Below are positions 1 through 8,208 of a stretch of DNA of 64,000 nucleotides, piece by piece (the first letter of the stretch is position 1; each line of letters begins with the position of its first letter). The stretch lies in NCBI RefSeq assembly GCF_008253865.1, contig NZ_CP042331.1:6041501-6105500 (forward strand). The letters are read 5' to 3'. The DNA comes from Bosea sp. F3-2 (GTDB lineage Bacteria > Pseudomonadota > Alphaproteobacteria > Rhizobiales > Beijerinckiaceae). The position numbers and the translations under genes were made by a program. The notes under the pieces are model-generated. The model saw nothing but the letters and a program-made list of their open reading frames with translations. It ran no database searches and was not told where the DNA came from.

Positions 1-498
1 CCCGTCGAGCGCATCCGCGAGGCGCTGGCCGGCTTCGGCGGCGTGAAGCGCCGCTTCACCAAGACGGGCGAGTGGAACGGCGCGCTGATCTTCGATGATT
101 ACGGCCACCATCCCGTCGAGATCGCCGCCGTGCTCAAGGCGGCGCGCGCCTCGACCAAGGGCAAGGTCGTCGCCGTGGTGCAGCCGCATCGTTACACCCG
201 GCTCTCCAGCCTGTTCGATGACTTTGCCGCCTGCTTCAACGATGCCGACACGGTGATCGTGGCCGACACCTATGCGGCCGGTGAGGCGCCGATCCCAGGC
301 GCCGACCGAGACTCGCTGGTCGCCGGCATCAAGGCGCGCGGCCATCGCCATGCGCTGGCGCTTGAGGGGCCGGACAAGCTCGCCGGCATGGTGGCGGAGC
401 TCGCGGGGCCGGGCGACTACGTCGTCTGCCTCGGCGCCGGCAACATCACGCAATGGGCCTATGCGCTGCCGGGAGAGCTCAAGGCGCTGAACGGGTGA
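1..498 (+). CDS. murC: UDP-N-acetylmuramate--L-alanine ligase, C-terminal part (cut by window start)
   Basis: The frame is open from base 1 to the TGA at 496-498 and gives 165 residues; the N-terminal roughly 300 residues and the ATP-binding P-loop lie outside the window. MurC adds L-alanine to UDP-MurNAc in the cytoplasm, the first peptide step of peptidoglycan synthesis. The visible part is the C-terminal Mur ligase domain: DDYGHHPVEI near fragment residue 33 and VVQPHRYTRL near residue 60 are typical MurC motifs. murB follows, as expected for the alphaproteobacterial dcw cluster. Identification is firm from motif and context. Confidence 0.95.
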   Translation, partial: PVERIREALAGFGGVKRRFTKTGEWNGALIFDDYGHHPVEIAAVLKAARASTKGKVVAVVQPHRYTRLSSLFDDFAACFNDADTVIVADTYAAGEAPIPGADRDSLVAGIKARGHRHALALEGPDKLAGMVAELAGPGDYVVCLGAGNITQWAYALPGELKALNG

Positions 499-521
499 GG
501 TTGGGTTCGCCGCAATTGCGC

Positions 522-599
522 CGTCATGCTCGGGCCTGACCCGGGCATCTCGTGAAAGAGATTCTCGGGTCTCCGCTGTGCTTCGCCCGAGAATGACGA
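522..599. repeat. Palindromic intergenic repeat, family A
   Basis: The element begins with CGTCATGCTCGGGC and ends with GAGAATGACG, so both ends carry the CGTCAT/ATGACG signature, with further CCCGAG/CTCGGG inverted arms inside. It fills most of the murC-murB gap and belongs to the dispersed family found six more times in the window. Confidence 0.6.
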
Positions 600-638
600 C
601 CTGTTCCGTCCCAGATCATCATGCTCTAAAGCGACGCC

Positions 639-1565
639 ATGGCATTCCAAGACCTCTCCTCCGACATCCGCGCTTCGGCCCCCGACCTGCGGGGGCGGCT
701 CCTCGCCAATCAGGACCTCTCGGGGCTGACGTGGTTCCGCGTCGGCGGTGCCGCGCAGATCCTGTTCACGCCGGCCGATGACGAGGATCTCGCCTATCTG
801 CTCTCGAAGCTGCCGGAGGAGATCCCGGTCACCGTGGTCGGTCTCGGCTCGAACCTGATCGTGCGCGACGGCGGCATTCCCGGCGTCGTGATCCGGCTCG
901 GCGGCAAGGCTTTCGGCGAGATCACGCTGGAGAGCGGCGATCGGCTGCGGGCCGGCACGGCCGTGCCGGACGTCAAGGTCGCGCGTGCGGCGGCCGATGC
1001 CTCGCTCGAAGGGCTCGCCTTCTATCGCGGCATTCCCGGCTCGATAGGTGGAGCACTGCGCATGAATGCCGGTGCCCATGGCGGCGAGACCACCGATGTG
1101 CTGGTCGAGGCGCGTGGCGTCACCCGCAGGGGCGAGATCGTCACGCTCTCCCATGCCGAGATGGGCTTCACCTATCGCAACAGCGCGGCGTCGACCCGCG
1201 ACATCATCTTCACCTCCGCCCTGTTCCAGGGGCGGCCGGGCGATCAGGCGGTGATCCAGGCCGAGATGGACCGGGTGACGCAGGCGCGCGAGGCGGCTCA
1301 GCCGATCAAGGAACGCACGGGCGGCTCGACCTTCAAGAACCCGGAAGGTGGCAAGGCCTGGAAGCTGATCGATGCCGCCGGCTGCCGCGGCCTGCGCGTC
1401 GGCGGGGCCCAGGTCTCGGAGATGCACTGCAACTTCCTGATCAACACCGGCGGCGCGACGGCCGCCGATGTCGAGGGGCTCGGCGAGGAGGTTCGCCGCC
1501 GGGTCAAGGATAATTCCGGCTTCGAGCTCCAGTGGGAGATCAAGCGGCTCGGGGTTGCGGCGTAG
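639..1565 (+). CDS. murB: UDP-N-acetylenolpyruvoylglucosamine reductase
   Basis: The 308-residue product is an FAD enzyme that reduces UDP-GlcNAc-enolpyruvate to UDP-MurNAc with NADPH, the second committed step of peptidoglycan synthesis. The FAD-binding part shows TWFRVGG (31-37), GSNLIVRDGG (70-79) and GIPGSIGGALRMNAGAHG (131-148). The C-terminal domain has GGSTFKNP, holding the proton-donor serine, and the closing WEIKRLG with the conserved glutamate. Length is normal. Its stop lies inside the 3' end of the convergent EamA gene, a 26-base tail-to-tail overlap. ddl, usually the next gene, is displaced by the EamA/MarR pair. Confidence 0.96.
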   Translation: MAFQDLSSDIRASAPDLRGRLLANQDLSGLTWFRVGGAAQILFTPADDEDLAYLLSKLPEEIPVTVVGLGSNLIVRDGGIPGVVIRLGGKAFGEITLESGDRLRAGTAVPDVKVARAAADASLEGLAFYRGIPGSIGGALRMNAGAHGGETTDVLVEARGVTRRGEIVTLSHAEMGFTYRNSAASTRDIIFTSALFQGRPGDQAVIQAEMDRVTQAREAAQPIKERTGGSTFKNPEGGKAWKLIDAAGCRGLRVGGAQVSEMHCNFLINTGGATAADVEGLGEEVRRRVKDNSGFELQWEIKRLGVAA

Positions 1566-2433
1566 CCGAGGCCGTTGCGGCCGTCGCGGCGCGGCGGGAG
1601 AGCCGCATGCCGGCGATCGTCGAACTCAGGATGATCGCGATGCCGAAGAACTGGACTCCGCCGAGCCATTGCCCGAGCAGGACGGCGCCGAGGATGGTCG
1701 CGACCGTCGGGCTGAGCAGGCCGAGGAAGGCGACGCTGGCGCCGAGCGTGGTGATACCCCTGATCCAGAGCCAGTAGGTGAGGGCGGTGCCGATCAGGAC
1801 GAGGTAGCTCAGTCCGAGCCCGTTCAGCGCGGTCGGCCTCGGCGGCAGGCCTTCGACCAGCAGCGCGACCGGCAGTAGGATCAGCCCGCCGAGCGTCAGC
1901 TGCCAGGCCGCCAGCGCCAGGGGGGAGCCCATCTTGCCCCAGCGCTCGATCAGCACGGTTCCGGTCGCCATCGAGGCGGCGCTGGCGAGGCCGGCGATGA
2001 TGCCGATGGCATCGGGCTTCGCATGCGGATCGAGCACCAGCAGGGCGACGCCGACGAGACCGGCCAGCGCGGCGAGGATCTGCCCGCGGCGCGGACGCCG
2101 GCCGAGCAGCGGCCATGCCAATAGGCCGACGATCAGCGGCTGGGTCGAGCCGACCGTGGCAGCAAGCCCGCCCGGCAGGCGCGCGGCGCTGACGAAGAGC
2201 AGCGCGAAGAACAGGCCGATATTGGCGAGACCGAGCGCCGCGAGCGGCAGGAGCTTGTCGCGCGGCGGCAGGCCGGGGCCGAGCGCCATCAGCAGGAGAC
2301 CGGCGGGAAGAGCCCGGAGCGCGCCGACCAGCAGCGGATGATCCACCGGCAGCGTCTGGGTGAAGATGATGTAGGTGGAGCCCCAGATGCAGGGCACGAG
2401 GATCGTGGTCAGCAGGGTTCTGTTCAGCGGCAT
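1540..2433 (-). CDS. EamA/DMT family transporter
   Basis: The open frame runs further upstream, but the ATG at 2433 begins the hydrophobic sequence MPLNRTLLTTILVPCIWGS and gives 297 residues, the normal length for a ten-helix drug/metabolite transporter with two EamA repeats. Repeat starts are recognisable at the N terminus and after the midpoint (IGIIAGLASAASMATGTVL). It sits head-to-head with a MarR regulator across a strong inverted repeat, so it is probably the target of that regulator and exports a small molecule whose identity cannot be read from sequence. It lies on the opposite strand within the dcw cluster. Its last 26 bases overlap murB. Confidence 0.88.
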   Translation of the reverse strand: MPLNRTLLTTILVPCIWGSTYIIFTQTLPVDHPLLVGALRALPAGLLLMALGPGLPPRDKLLPLAALGLANIGLFFALLFVSAARLPGGLAATVGSTQPLIVGLLAWPLLGRRPRRGQILAALAGLVGVALLVLDPHAKPDAIGIIAGLASAASMATGTVLIERWGKMGSPLALAAWQLTLGGLILLPVALLVEGLPPRPTALNGLGLSYLVLIGTALTYWLWIRGITTLGASVAFLGLLSPTVATILGAVLLGQWLGGVQFFGIAIILSSTIAGMRLSRRAATAATASATPQPRAA

Positions 2434-2497
2434 GGCGGTTTCCGATGCGCGTGGAGCTTGGCTCGCGAAAGCGCGGCTGCTAGGTTGGTTTGATGCA

Positions 2498-2536
2498 AGA
2501 TAATTTGATATTAAATTATCTGACGTGAAGTTATCT
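2498..2536. promoter_or_regulatory. Likely MarR operator between the EamA gene and marR
   Basis: AGATAATTT (2498-2506) and AAATTATCT (2513-2521) are perfect 9-base inverted arms with a 6-base spacer, and AAGTTATCT (2528-2536) is a third, near-identical half-site. The AT-rich block stands out in GC-rich surroundings and lies in the 117-base gap between divergent genes. This is the typical form of a MarR operator; binding is inferred. Confidence 0.7.
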
Positions 2537-2550
2537 GGCAAGGAGCGGAG

Positions 2551-3048
2551 ATGAGTCAGGATCGGCCCGGCGTTCAGGGCGGTGCGATGGATTCGATCCT
2601 GGCGCAGTGGCGGCGGGAGCGGCCCGATCTCGACACGAGCGTCATGGCGGTCTGCGGCGATCTCTGGCGGGCGGCCGACCGCGTGCGGGACGGGGTTTCG
2701 GCCAACCTCGCGGCCGATGAGCTCGATTTGGCCGGTTTCGACGTGCTGCTGACGCTGCGGCGCCAGGGCGAGGGGCGGGCGCTTTCGCCGTCTGAACTCG
2801 CGCAGGACATGATGATCTCGACTTCGGCGATGACGAACCGCCTTGATCGCCTGCAGAAGCGCGGGCTGATCGAGCGGCAGGCCGACCCGGAGGATCGCCG
2901 GGCGCTGCGTATCGTGCTGACTGCGACGGGCTTCGCGCTGGCGGACCGAATCGTCGTCTCGCATGTCGCGACCGAGGAGCGGCTGGTGAGCGCTCTCTCC
3001 CCGGATGAGCGTGCACAGTTGCGACAGTTGCTCGCGAAAATCGGTTGA
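2551..3048 (+). CDS. MarR family transcriptional regulator
   Basis: A 165-residue winged-helix regulator. The MarR core is clear: LAADELDLAGFDVLLTLRR, the recognition region LAQDMMISTSAMTNRLDRLQ near residues 86-105, and the wing with ADPEDRRALRIVLT near 111-124, where the DxRR pattern is diagnostic. The start ATG follows AGGAG at 2541-2545; an internal ATG at 2587 is possible. It is divergent from the EamA exporter and likely represses both genes through the palindrome between them until a ligand is sensed. The ligand is unknown. Confidence 0.9.
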   Translation: MSQDRPGVQGGAMDSILAQWRRERPDLDTSVMAVCGDLWRAADRVRDGVSANLAADELDLAGFDVLLTLRRQGEGRALSPSELAQDMMISTSAMTNRLDRLQKRGLIERQADPEDRRALRIVLTATGFALADRIVVSHVATEERLVSALSPDERAQLRQLLAKIG

Positions 3049-3080
3049 TTCCGAACTCGTTAACGAGCGCAGGCTTATGG

Positions 3081-3095
3081 TTAACGGGCTGTTAA
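3081..3095. promoter_or_regulatory. Candidate CtrA-binding site upstream of ddl-ftsQA
   Basis: TTAA (3081-3084), seven bases, TTAA (3092-3095) matches the alphaproteobacterial CtrA consensus TTAA-N7-TTAA exactly, with C after the second half and a CAT following. It is 45 bases before the ddl start. A further palindrome, CTCGTTAACGAG, lies at 3056-3067. CtrA controls ftsQA in Caulobacter; control here is inferred. Confidence 0.55.
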
Positions 3096-3139
3096 CCATC
3101 TCGGGCTGAGGTACGGCCATCGCGTCGAACGAGGCCGGC

Positions 3140-4054
3140 ATGAGCAAACACGTCGTAGTGCTGATGGGGGGATGGTCCGTTGAACGGGAGGTCAGCCTCA
3201 ACAGCGGTGCGGCTTGCGCGCGGGCTCTCGAAGGGCAGGGCTTCCGCGTCACCCGCCTCGACGTGCAGCGCGACATTGCCGAGGTGCTGGCGAAGCTGAA
3301 GCCGGATGTCGCGTTCAATGCGCTGCATGGGCGCTTCGGCGAAGACGGCACGATCCAGGGCGTGCTGGAGATCCTGCGCATTCCCTACACCCATTCGGGC
3401 GTGCTCGCTTCCGCGCTCGCCATCCGCAAGGACCGGGCGAAGACGGTGGTGAAGGCGGCGGGCGTGCCGGTCGCTGATGGCGTCAACGTCTCCCGCTTCG
3501 CCGCGGCGAAAAGCCATGTCCTGCCGCCCCCCTACGTGCTCAAGCCGATCGACGAGGGCTCCTCCGTCGGCGTCGTGATCGTGAAGAAGGGCAGGGAGCA
3601 TCCGCCGCAGGAAATCGCCCGGCCGGACTGGCCTTGCGGCGAGATGATGCTGGCCGAAACCTTCATTGCCGGGCGCGAGCTGACCTGCGCCGTGATGGGC
3701 GAGCGGGTGCTGGGCGTGACCGAGATCAAGGCCGCGACCGGCGAGTTCTACGATTACGATGCGAAGTACGCGAAAGGCGGGTCGATCCACATCTGCCCGG
3801 CTCAAATTTTACCGAAAATTTACCAGCAGATCGAAGAGTGGGCGTTAACGGCGCATCAAGCAATCGGATGCCGGGGCGTCAGCCGATCTGACTTCCGCTA
3901 CGACGACGAGACCGACACGCTCGTCTGGTTGGAGGTCAATACGCAGCCCGGGATGACCGAAACCAGCCTGGTGCCCGAACTGGCTGCCCATGCGGGTCTG
4001 AATTTCGGTGAGCTCGTCAAATGGATGGTGGCAGACGCCTCCCTCGATCGGTGA
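3140..4054 (+). CDS. ddl: D-alanine--D-alanine ligase
   Basis: The 304-residue ATP-grasp enzyme joins two D-alanines for the peptidoglycan stem peptide. Visible signatures are HVVVLMGGWSVEREVSLNSG at the N terminus, FNALHGRFGEDG near residues 56-67, the EGSSVGV loop near 138, and WLEVNTQPGMTETSLVPELA near 265-284 with the metal-binding N-x-N/Q-P-G pattern. The start ATG is preceded by GAGG. It is followed almost at once by ftsQ. An AT-rich patch in the last third uses two TTA leucine codons, rare in this genome, and coincides with a CtrA-like direct repeat. Confidence 0.96.
   Translation: MSKHVVVLMGGWSVEREVSLNSGAACARALEGQGFRVTRLDVQRDIAEVLAKLKPDVAFNALHGRFGEDGTIQGVLEILRIPYTHSGVLASALAIRKDRAKTVVKAAGVPVADGVNVSRFAAAKSHVLPPPYVLKPIDEGSSVGVVIVKKGREHPPQEIARPDWPCGEMMLAETFIAGRELTCAVMGERVLGVTEIKAATGEFYDYDAKYAKGGSIHICPAQILPKIYQQIEEWALTAHQAIGCRGVSRSDFRYDDETDTLVWLEVNTQPGMTETSLVPELAAHAGLNFGELVKWMVADASLDR
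3808..3848. promoter_or_regulatory. AT-rich CtrA-like repeat inside ddl, upstream of ftsQ
   Basis: TTTA (3808-3811), seven bases, TTTA (3819-3822) keeps the exact spacing of a CtrA site with one change per half, and a GTTAAC lies at 3844-3849. It is about 210-250 bases before ftsQ. Caulobacter has an ftsQA promoter inside ddl; whether this patch is one is inferred. Confidence 0.35.
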
Positions 4055-4059
4055 AAGCG

Positions 4060-5022
4060 ATGACGGCGAAACCCGTTTCAGCGCAGCGACGTAGCCCGGC
4101 CACGGTGCCGGCTGCGCGCCTGCCGGTCCGGCATGCCGGGCCGCAACTGCTCGTCGGCGAGCGGCAGGGGCGCTGGATGCGCCGCACGCGCCGCAGCGCC
4201 ATCGCCGTGCCGCTGTCGCAGCGCCTGCCGCGCAGCCTCGGCACCTGGCTCGCCCTCGGCTTCCTGACGCTCAGCCTCGGCACCGGCTTCGTCATGGGCG
4301 GCCACTGGCAGAACCTCCAGGACAATTACGGCGAGCCGCGCCACATGTTTGCGCGCGTGCTCGGCTTCGGCATCGACCGCGTCACCATCTCCGGCCTGTC
4401 GGGGCTCTCGGAGCAGGAGGTTCTCGTCGCAGCCGGCATCGATTCGAAGACCTCGCTGGTGTTCTTCGACGCCGACGAGGCGCGCAAGCAGCTCGAGGCG
4501 ACGCCGCTGATTCGCGAGGCGACGGTGCGCAAGCTCTATCCGGGCGAGGTCTCGATCGCGCTGACCGAGCGCGATCCCTATGCGCTCTGGCAGGTCAAAG
4601 GGGAGCTTTTCGTGATCGCGGCCGACGGCACGGTGATCGACAAGATGGATGATGGCCGCTTCGCCTATCTGCCGCTGGTCGTCGGCAAGGACGCCAACAA
4701 CCGCGCCGGCGAATATCTGGCGCTGCGCAACCAGGCTGGCCCCTTCGCCCAGCATATCCGCGCGGCGACGCTGATCTCCGGGCGCCGCTGGAACCTGAAG
4801 CTCGACAACGGCATGGATGTGCGCCTGCCCGAGACCAAGCCGGAAGCGGCGCTGAAGCGCCTCGTCTCGCTGGAAAGCGACTTCCGCGTCCTCGACAAGG
4901 ACGTGCTCGCCATCGATCTGCGCCAGCCGGACCGGGTGGTGATGCGCCTCTCCGAGGAGGCGGCCGCCGCGCGCGCCGACCAACTGAAGAGCAAGGCCAA
5001 GAAGAAGGGAGGCGAGGCGTGA
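4060..5022 (+). CDS. ftsQ: Cell division protein FtsQ
   Basis: A bitopic inner-membrane divisome protein that links FtsA/FtsZ to periplasmic synthases. From the ATG at 4060, five bases after the ddl stop, it is 320 residues; an upstream in-frame ATG at 4021 would overlap ddl. The layout is a basic cytoplasmic tail (to about residue 55), one membrane helix (LGTWLALGFLTLSLGTGFVM), then a POTRA domain beginning VTISGLSGLSEQEVL and containing YPGEVSIALTERDPYALWQ, and the FtsQ beta domain. The GTG of ftsA overlaps its stop by four bases, so the two are probably translationally coupled. Confidence 0.93.
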   Translation: MTAKPVSAQRRSPATVPAARLPVRHAGPQLLVGERQGRWMRRTRRSAIAVPLSQRLPRSLGTWLALGFLTLSLGTGFVMGGHWQNLQDNYGEPRHMFARVLGFGIDRVTISGLSGLSEQEVLVAAGIDSKTSLVFFDADEARKQLEATPLIREATVRKLYPGEVSIALTERDPYALWQVKGELFVIAADGTVIDKMDDGRFAYLPLVVGKDANNRAGEYLALRNQAGPFAQHIRAATLISGRRWNLKLDNGMDVRLPETKPEAALKRLVSLESDFRVLDKDVLAIDLRQPDRVVMRLSEEAAAARADQLKSKAKKKGGEA

Positions 5023-6350
5023 ACCACGTCACCTCCCAGGGTCTCACCCCCCGCATGCGTCCGCTGTCGTCGCGCAAGAGCGCGACCTTGTCGATTCTCG
5101 ACATCGGCACGAGCAAGGTCGTCTGCCTGATCGCCGAGCTCAACCCGGCCGAGGCCAATGAGCGGCTGCGCGGACGCACCCATGTCGCCCGCATCATCGG
5201 CATCGGCCATCAGCGCTCGCTCGGCCTGAAGGGCGGGGCGATCATCGATCTCGAAAGCGCCGAGCGCGCCATTCGCGCCGCGGTCGACGCGGCCGAGCGC
5301 ATGGCCAAGGTCGAGGTGCAGTCGGTCATCGTCAACCTGACCGGCGGGCGCATCGGTTCGCAGCATTATGCGGCGAGCGTCGATCTGCGCTCCGGCTCGG
5401 TCGGCGACAGCGACGTCAAGCGCGTGCTCGCCACCGCCGCGACCCATGCGATCCGCCCCGGCAAGGCCGTGCTCCACGCCCTGCCGACGGGCTATGCGCT
5501 GGATGGCGTGCCGGGTGTGCTCGATCCGCGCGGGCTGATCGGCGGCAAGCTCTCGGTCGACATGCATGTCGTCGCCAGCGAGGCCGCGGCGGCACGCAAC
5601 GTCATGCTGGCAGTCGAGCGCTGCCATCTCGAGGTCGAGGCCGTGGTGGCGACGCCCTACGCCTCCGGCCTCTCCGTCCTGGTCGACGACGAGGCCGAGA
5701 TGGGTGTGGTCGTGGTCGATCTCGGCGGCGGCACCACCAGCCTCGGCGTCTTCTCGGGCGGCCATCTCGTCCATGCCGACGCGATCGCGGTCGGCGGCAA
5801 CCACATCACCATGGACGTGGCGCGCGGCCTTTCCACCCGCGTCTCGGCGGCGGAGCGGCTGAAGACGCTGCACGGCTCCTGCATTTCCAGCGCTTCCGAC
5901 GAGCGCGACATGATCGCAGTGCCGCAGGTGGATGACGACGAGCGCGACATGCCGAACCATCTCGCCAAGTCGCATCTCGTGCGGATCATCAAGCCGCGCG
6001 TGGAAGAGATTCTCGAACTGGTGCGCGACCGGCTGACCAATGCCGGCTTCTCGGCCCAGGCCGGGCGGCGCGTCGTCCTCACCGGCGGCGCCTGCCAGCT
6101 CACCGGCCTGCCGGAAGTGGCGCGCCGCATCCTCGGCGGGCAGGTCCGTACGGGCCGTCCCCTCGGGATCAAGGGTCTGCCGGAAGCGGGCAAGGGCCCG
6201 GCCTTCTCGGCGGCGGTCGGCCTGCTGGTCTACCCGCAGGTCGCCCATGTCGAGCACTTCGAGCCGCGTACTGCCGGTGCGCGCTACTTCGCGACCGGGA
6301 CGGATGGCTACTTCTCGCGTGTCGGGCGGTGGCTGAAGGACAGTTTCTAG
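5019..6350 (+). CDS. ftsA: Cell division protein FtsA
   Basis: An actin-like ATPase of 443 residues that tethers FtsZ to the membrane. ATPase motifs are visible: phosphate 1 ILDIGTSKVVCLI near residue 26, phosphate 2 VVVDLGGGTTSLGVF near 232-246, and the adenosine motif VVLTGGACQLTG near 350. The carboxyl end VGRWLKDSF is the expected amphipathic membrane-targeting helix. The GTG start overlaps the ftsQ stop (GTGA). A 97-base gap separates it from ftsZ. Length is slightly above the 420 typical of enterics because of an N-terminal extension. Confidence 0.96.
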   Translation: MNHVTSQGLTPRMRPLSSRKSATLSILDIGTSKVVCLIAELNPAEANERLRGRTHVARIIGIGHQRSLGLKGGAIIDLESAERAIRAAVDAAERMAKVEVQSVIVNLTGGRIGSQHYAASVDLRSGSVGDSDVKRVLATAATHAIRPGKAVLHALPTGYALDGVPGVLDPRGLIGGKLSVDMHVVASEAAAARNVMLAVERCHLEVEAVVATPYASGLSVLVDDEAEMGVVVVDLGGGTTSLGVFSGGHLVHADAIAVGGNHITMDVARGLSTRVSAAERLKTLHGSCISSASDERDMIAVPQVDDDERDMPNHLAKSHLVRIIKPRVEEILELVRDRLTNAGFSAQAGRRVVLTGGACQLTGLPEVARRILGGQVRTGRPLGIKGLPEAGKGPAFSAAVGLLVYPQVAHVEHFEPRTAGARYFATGTDGYFSRVGRWLKDSF

Positions 6351-6447
6351 TGAGTTCGGCTCGTTCGAAAGGGCGGGCCACGGCGTCAAACGTAGCAATC
6401 GGGACGGCTCCCGCCAGGCGCCGGACACAGGATCAAAAGAGGCAACC

Positions 6448-8145
6448 ATGGCGATGAATCTGCAAGCCCCGGACATCCGGGAACTGAAGCCCCGAATCAC
6501 GGTCTTCGGCGTCGGCGGAGCCGGCGGCAATGCGGTCAACAACATGATCGAGGCGGGCCTGGATGGCGTCGACTTCGTCTGCGCCAACACCGATGCCCAG
6601 GCTCTGGCGCTCTCGCGCGCCCCGCGCATCATCCAGATGGGCCTGCAGGTCACCGAAGGCCTCGGCGCCGGCTCGCAGCCGGAAGTCGGGCGCGCGGCGG
6701 CCGAGGAGGTCATCGACGAGATCCGTGACCATCTGGCGGGCGCGCACATGGTCTTCATTACGGCCGGCATGGGCGGCGGCACCGGCACGGGCGCCGCTCC
6801 GGCCATCGCCCGCGTTGCCCGCGACATGGGCATCCTGACCGTCGGTGTCGTCACCAAGCCGTTCCAGTTCGAGGGCCAGCGCCGCATGCGCATGGCGGAA
6901 GCCGGCATCGGCGAGCTGAACGAGGCGGTCGACACCCTGATCGTCATCCCGAACCAGAACCTGTTCCGCGTCGCCAACGAGACCACCGGCTTCGCCGACG
7001 CCTTCGGCATGGCCGACCAGGTGCTCTATTCGGGCGTCGCCTGCATCACCGACCTGATGGTCCGTCCCGGCCTGATCAACCTCGACTTCGCCGACGTGCG
7101 CGCCGTGATGCGCGGCATGGGCAAGGCGATGATGGGCACCGGCGAATCGCAGGGCGAGAAGCGCGCGCTGACCGCCGCCCAGGCCGCGATCAACAACCCG
7201 CTGCTCGACGATGTCTCGATGAAGGGCGCGCGCGGCCTGCTGATCTCGATTACCGGCGGGCGCGACATGAAGCTCTATGAGGTCGACGAGGCCGCCACCC
7301 GCATCCGCGAGGAGGTCGATTCCGAGGCCAACATCATCGTCGGCGCCACCTTCGACGAATCGCTCGAGGGCACGGTCCGCGTCTCGGTCGTCGCCACCGG
7401 CATCGACAAGCCGATCTCCCAGCATGGCGAGGTCGACGAGACCGAAGCCCGCATCGCCCAGGTCGCCGAGCGCCTGAAGCAGGAAGCCCGTCTGCGCTCG
7501 ACCGCCGCCGCTCCCCGTCCGGTCGCCCATGCGGCTCCGGCCCCGGTGATCGAGACTGCGCGCGTCGCCCCGATGGCGGAGCCGGCCCCGGTCGCCCCGA
7601 TCGCGCAGGACATCCGGATCGAGCCGGTGCAGCCCCGCCCGGTGATGGTCGCCGCTCCGGCCCCGGAGCCGGTCCACCATGCCGAGCCGAGCCTGCATCT
7701 CGACGACAGCTTCATCCCGCCGATGCCGGAGCGCGCCGTTCGCCCGACCCGCATGCCGCGCGTCGAGGATCTGCCGGCTCCCGGCCAAGCTCAGCTCAAC
7801 GCCCAGCGCGGTGCCCAGCCTGCGCCGCTGCCGCCGAATGCCGTCGAGCAGAAGCGGATGTCGCTGATGCAACGACTCGCTTCGGTCGGCTTCGGCCGCA
7901 AGGACGAGGAATATGCCGAGCCGGCTCCGGCTCCGGCGCCCGTCCGCCACGCCCCGCAGGCTCCGATGCCGCAGGCGGCTGCGCCGAGCGCTGCGCATGC
8001 CGAATACATGCGCCGTCCGGCTCCGCAGCCGGCCTCGCGCCCGGCCCAGGGCCAGCTCGACCCGCATGGCCGAGTCGCCCCGACTCGCAGCAGTGAGGAA
8101 GATCACCTGGAGATTCCCGCTTTCCTGCGTCGCCAGGCGAACTGA
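6448..8145 (+). CDS. ftsZ: Cell division protein FtsZ (long-linker form)
   Basis: The tubulin-like GTPase that forms the Z ring; 565 residues. The globular domain (about 1-330) has FGVGGAGGNAVNNMI near residue 18, the GTP signature GGGTGTGAAP near 111-120 and the T7 loop NLDFADVR near 211. It is followed by a long Ala/Pro-rich linker of roughly 215 residues with many APAP stretches, then the conserved C-terminal peptide LEIPAFLRRQ that binds FtsA and other partners. Such long linkers are usual in Hyphomicrobiales. RBS-like AAAGAGG precedes the ATG. A strong terminator follows. Confidence 0.97.
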   Translation: MAMNLQAPDIRELKPRITVFGVGGAGGNAVNNMIEAGLDGVDFVCANTDAQALALSRAPRIIQMGLQVTEGLGAGSQPEVGRAAAEEVIDEIRDHLAGAHMVFITAGMGGGTGTGAAPAIARVARDMGILTVGVVTKPFQFEGQRRMRMAEAGIGELNEAVDTLIVIPNQNLFRVANETTGFADAFGMADQVLYSGVACITDLMVRPGLINLDFADVRAVMRGMGKAMMGTGESQGEKRALTAAQAAINNPLLDDVSMKGARGLLISITGGRDMKLYEVDEAATRIREEVDSEANIIVGATFDESLEGTVRVSVVATGIDKPISQHGEVDETEARIAQVAERLKQEARLRSTAAAPRPVAHAAPAPVIETARVAPMAEPAPVAPIAQDIRIEPVQPRPVMVAAPAPEPVHHAEPSLHLDDSFIPPMPERAVRPTRMPRVEDLPAPGQAQLNAQRGAQPAPLPPNAVEQKRMSLMQRLASVGFGRKDEEYAEPAPAPAPVRHAPQAPMPQAAAPSAAHAEYMRRPAPQPASRPAQGQLDPHGRVAPTRSSEEDHLEIPAFLRRQAN

Positions 8146-8175
8146 GCTCCAGCCGTTCTTTACGGTTCTGTAACA

Positions 8176-8208
8176 AATCCCGCCGCGGCCTTCCGCGGCG
8201 GGATTTTC
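8176..8208 (+). terminator. Rho-independent terminator after ftsZ
   Basis: A perfect 13-base stem (8176-8188 with 8193-8205), a four-base CCTT loop and a short T run directly follow ftsZ. It separates ftsZ from lpxC, so lpxC needs its own promoter in the roughly 240-base leader that follows. That leader includes AT-rich stretches but no promoter I could assign with confidence. Confidence 0.9.

Noticed and set aside
4665..7010. A 781-codon minus-strand frame across ftsQ, ftsA and ftsZ
   Set aside because: Antisense shadow in high-GC DNA; the plus-strand genes are certain.
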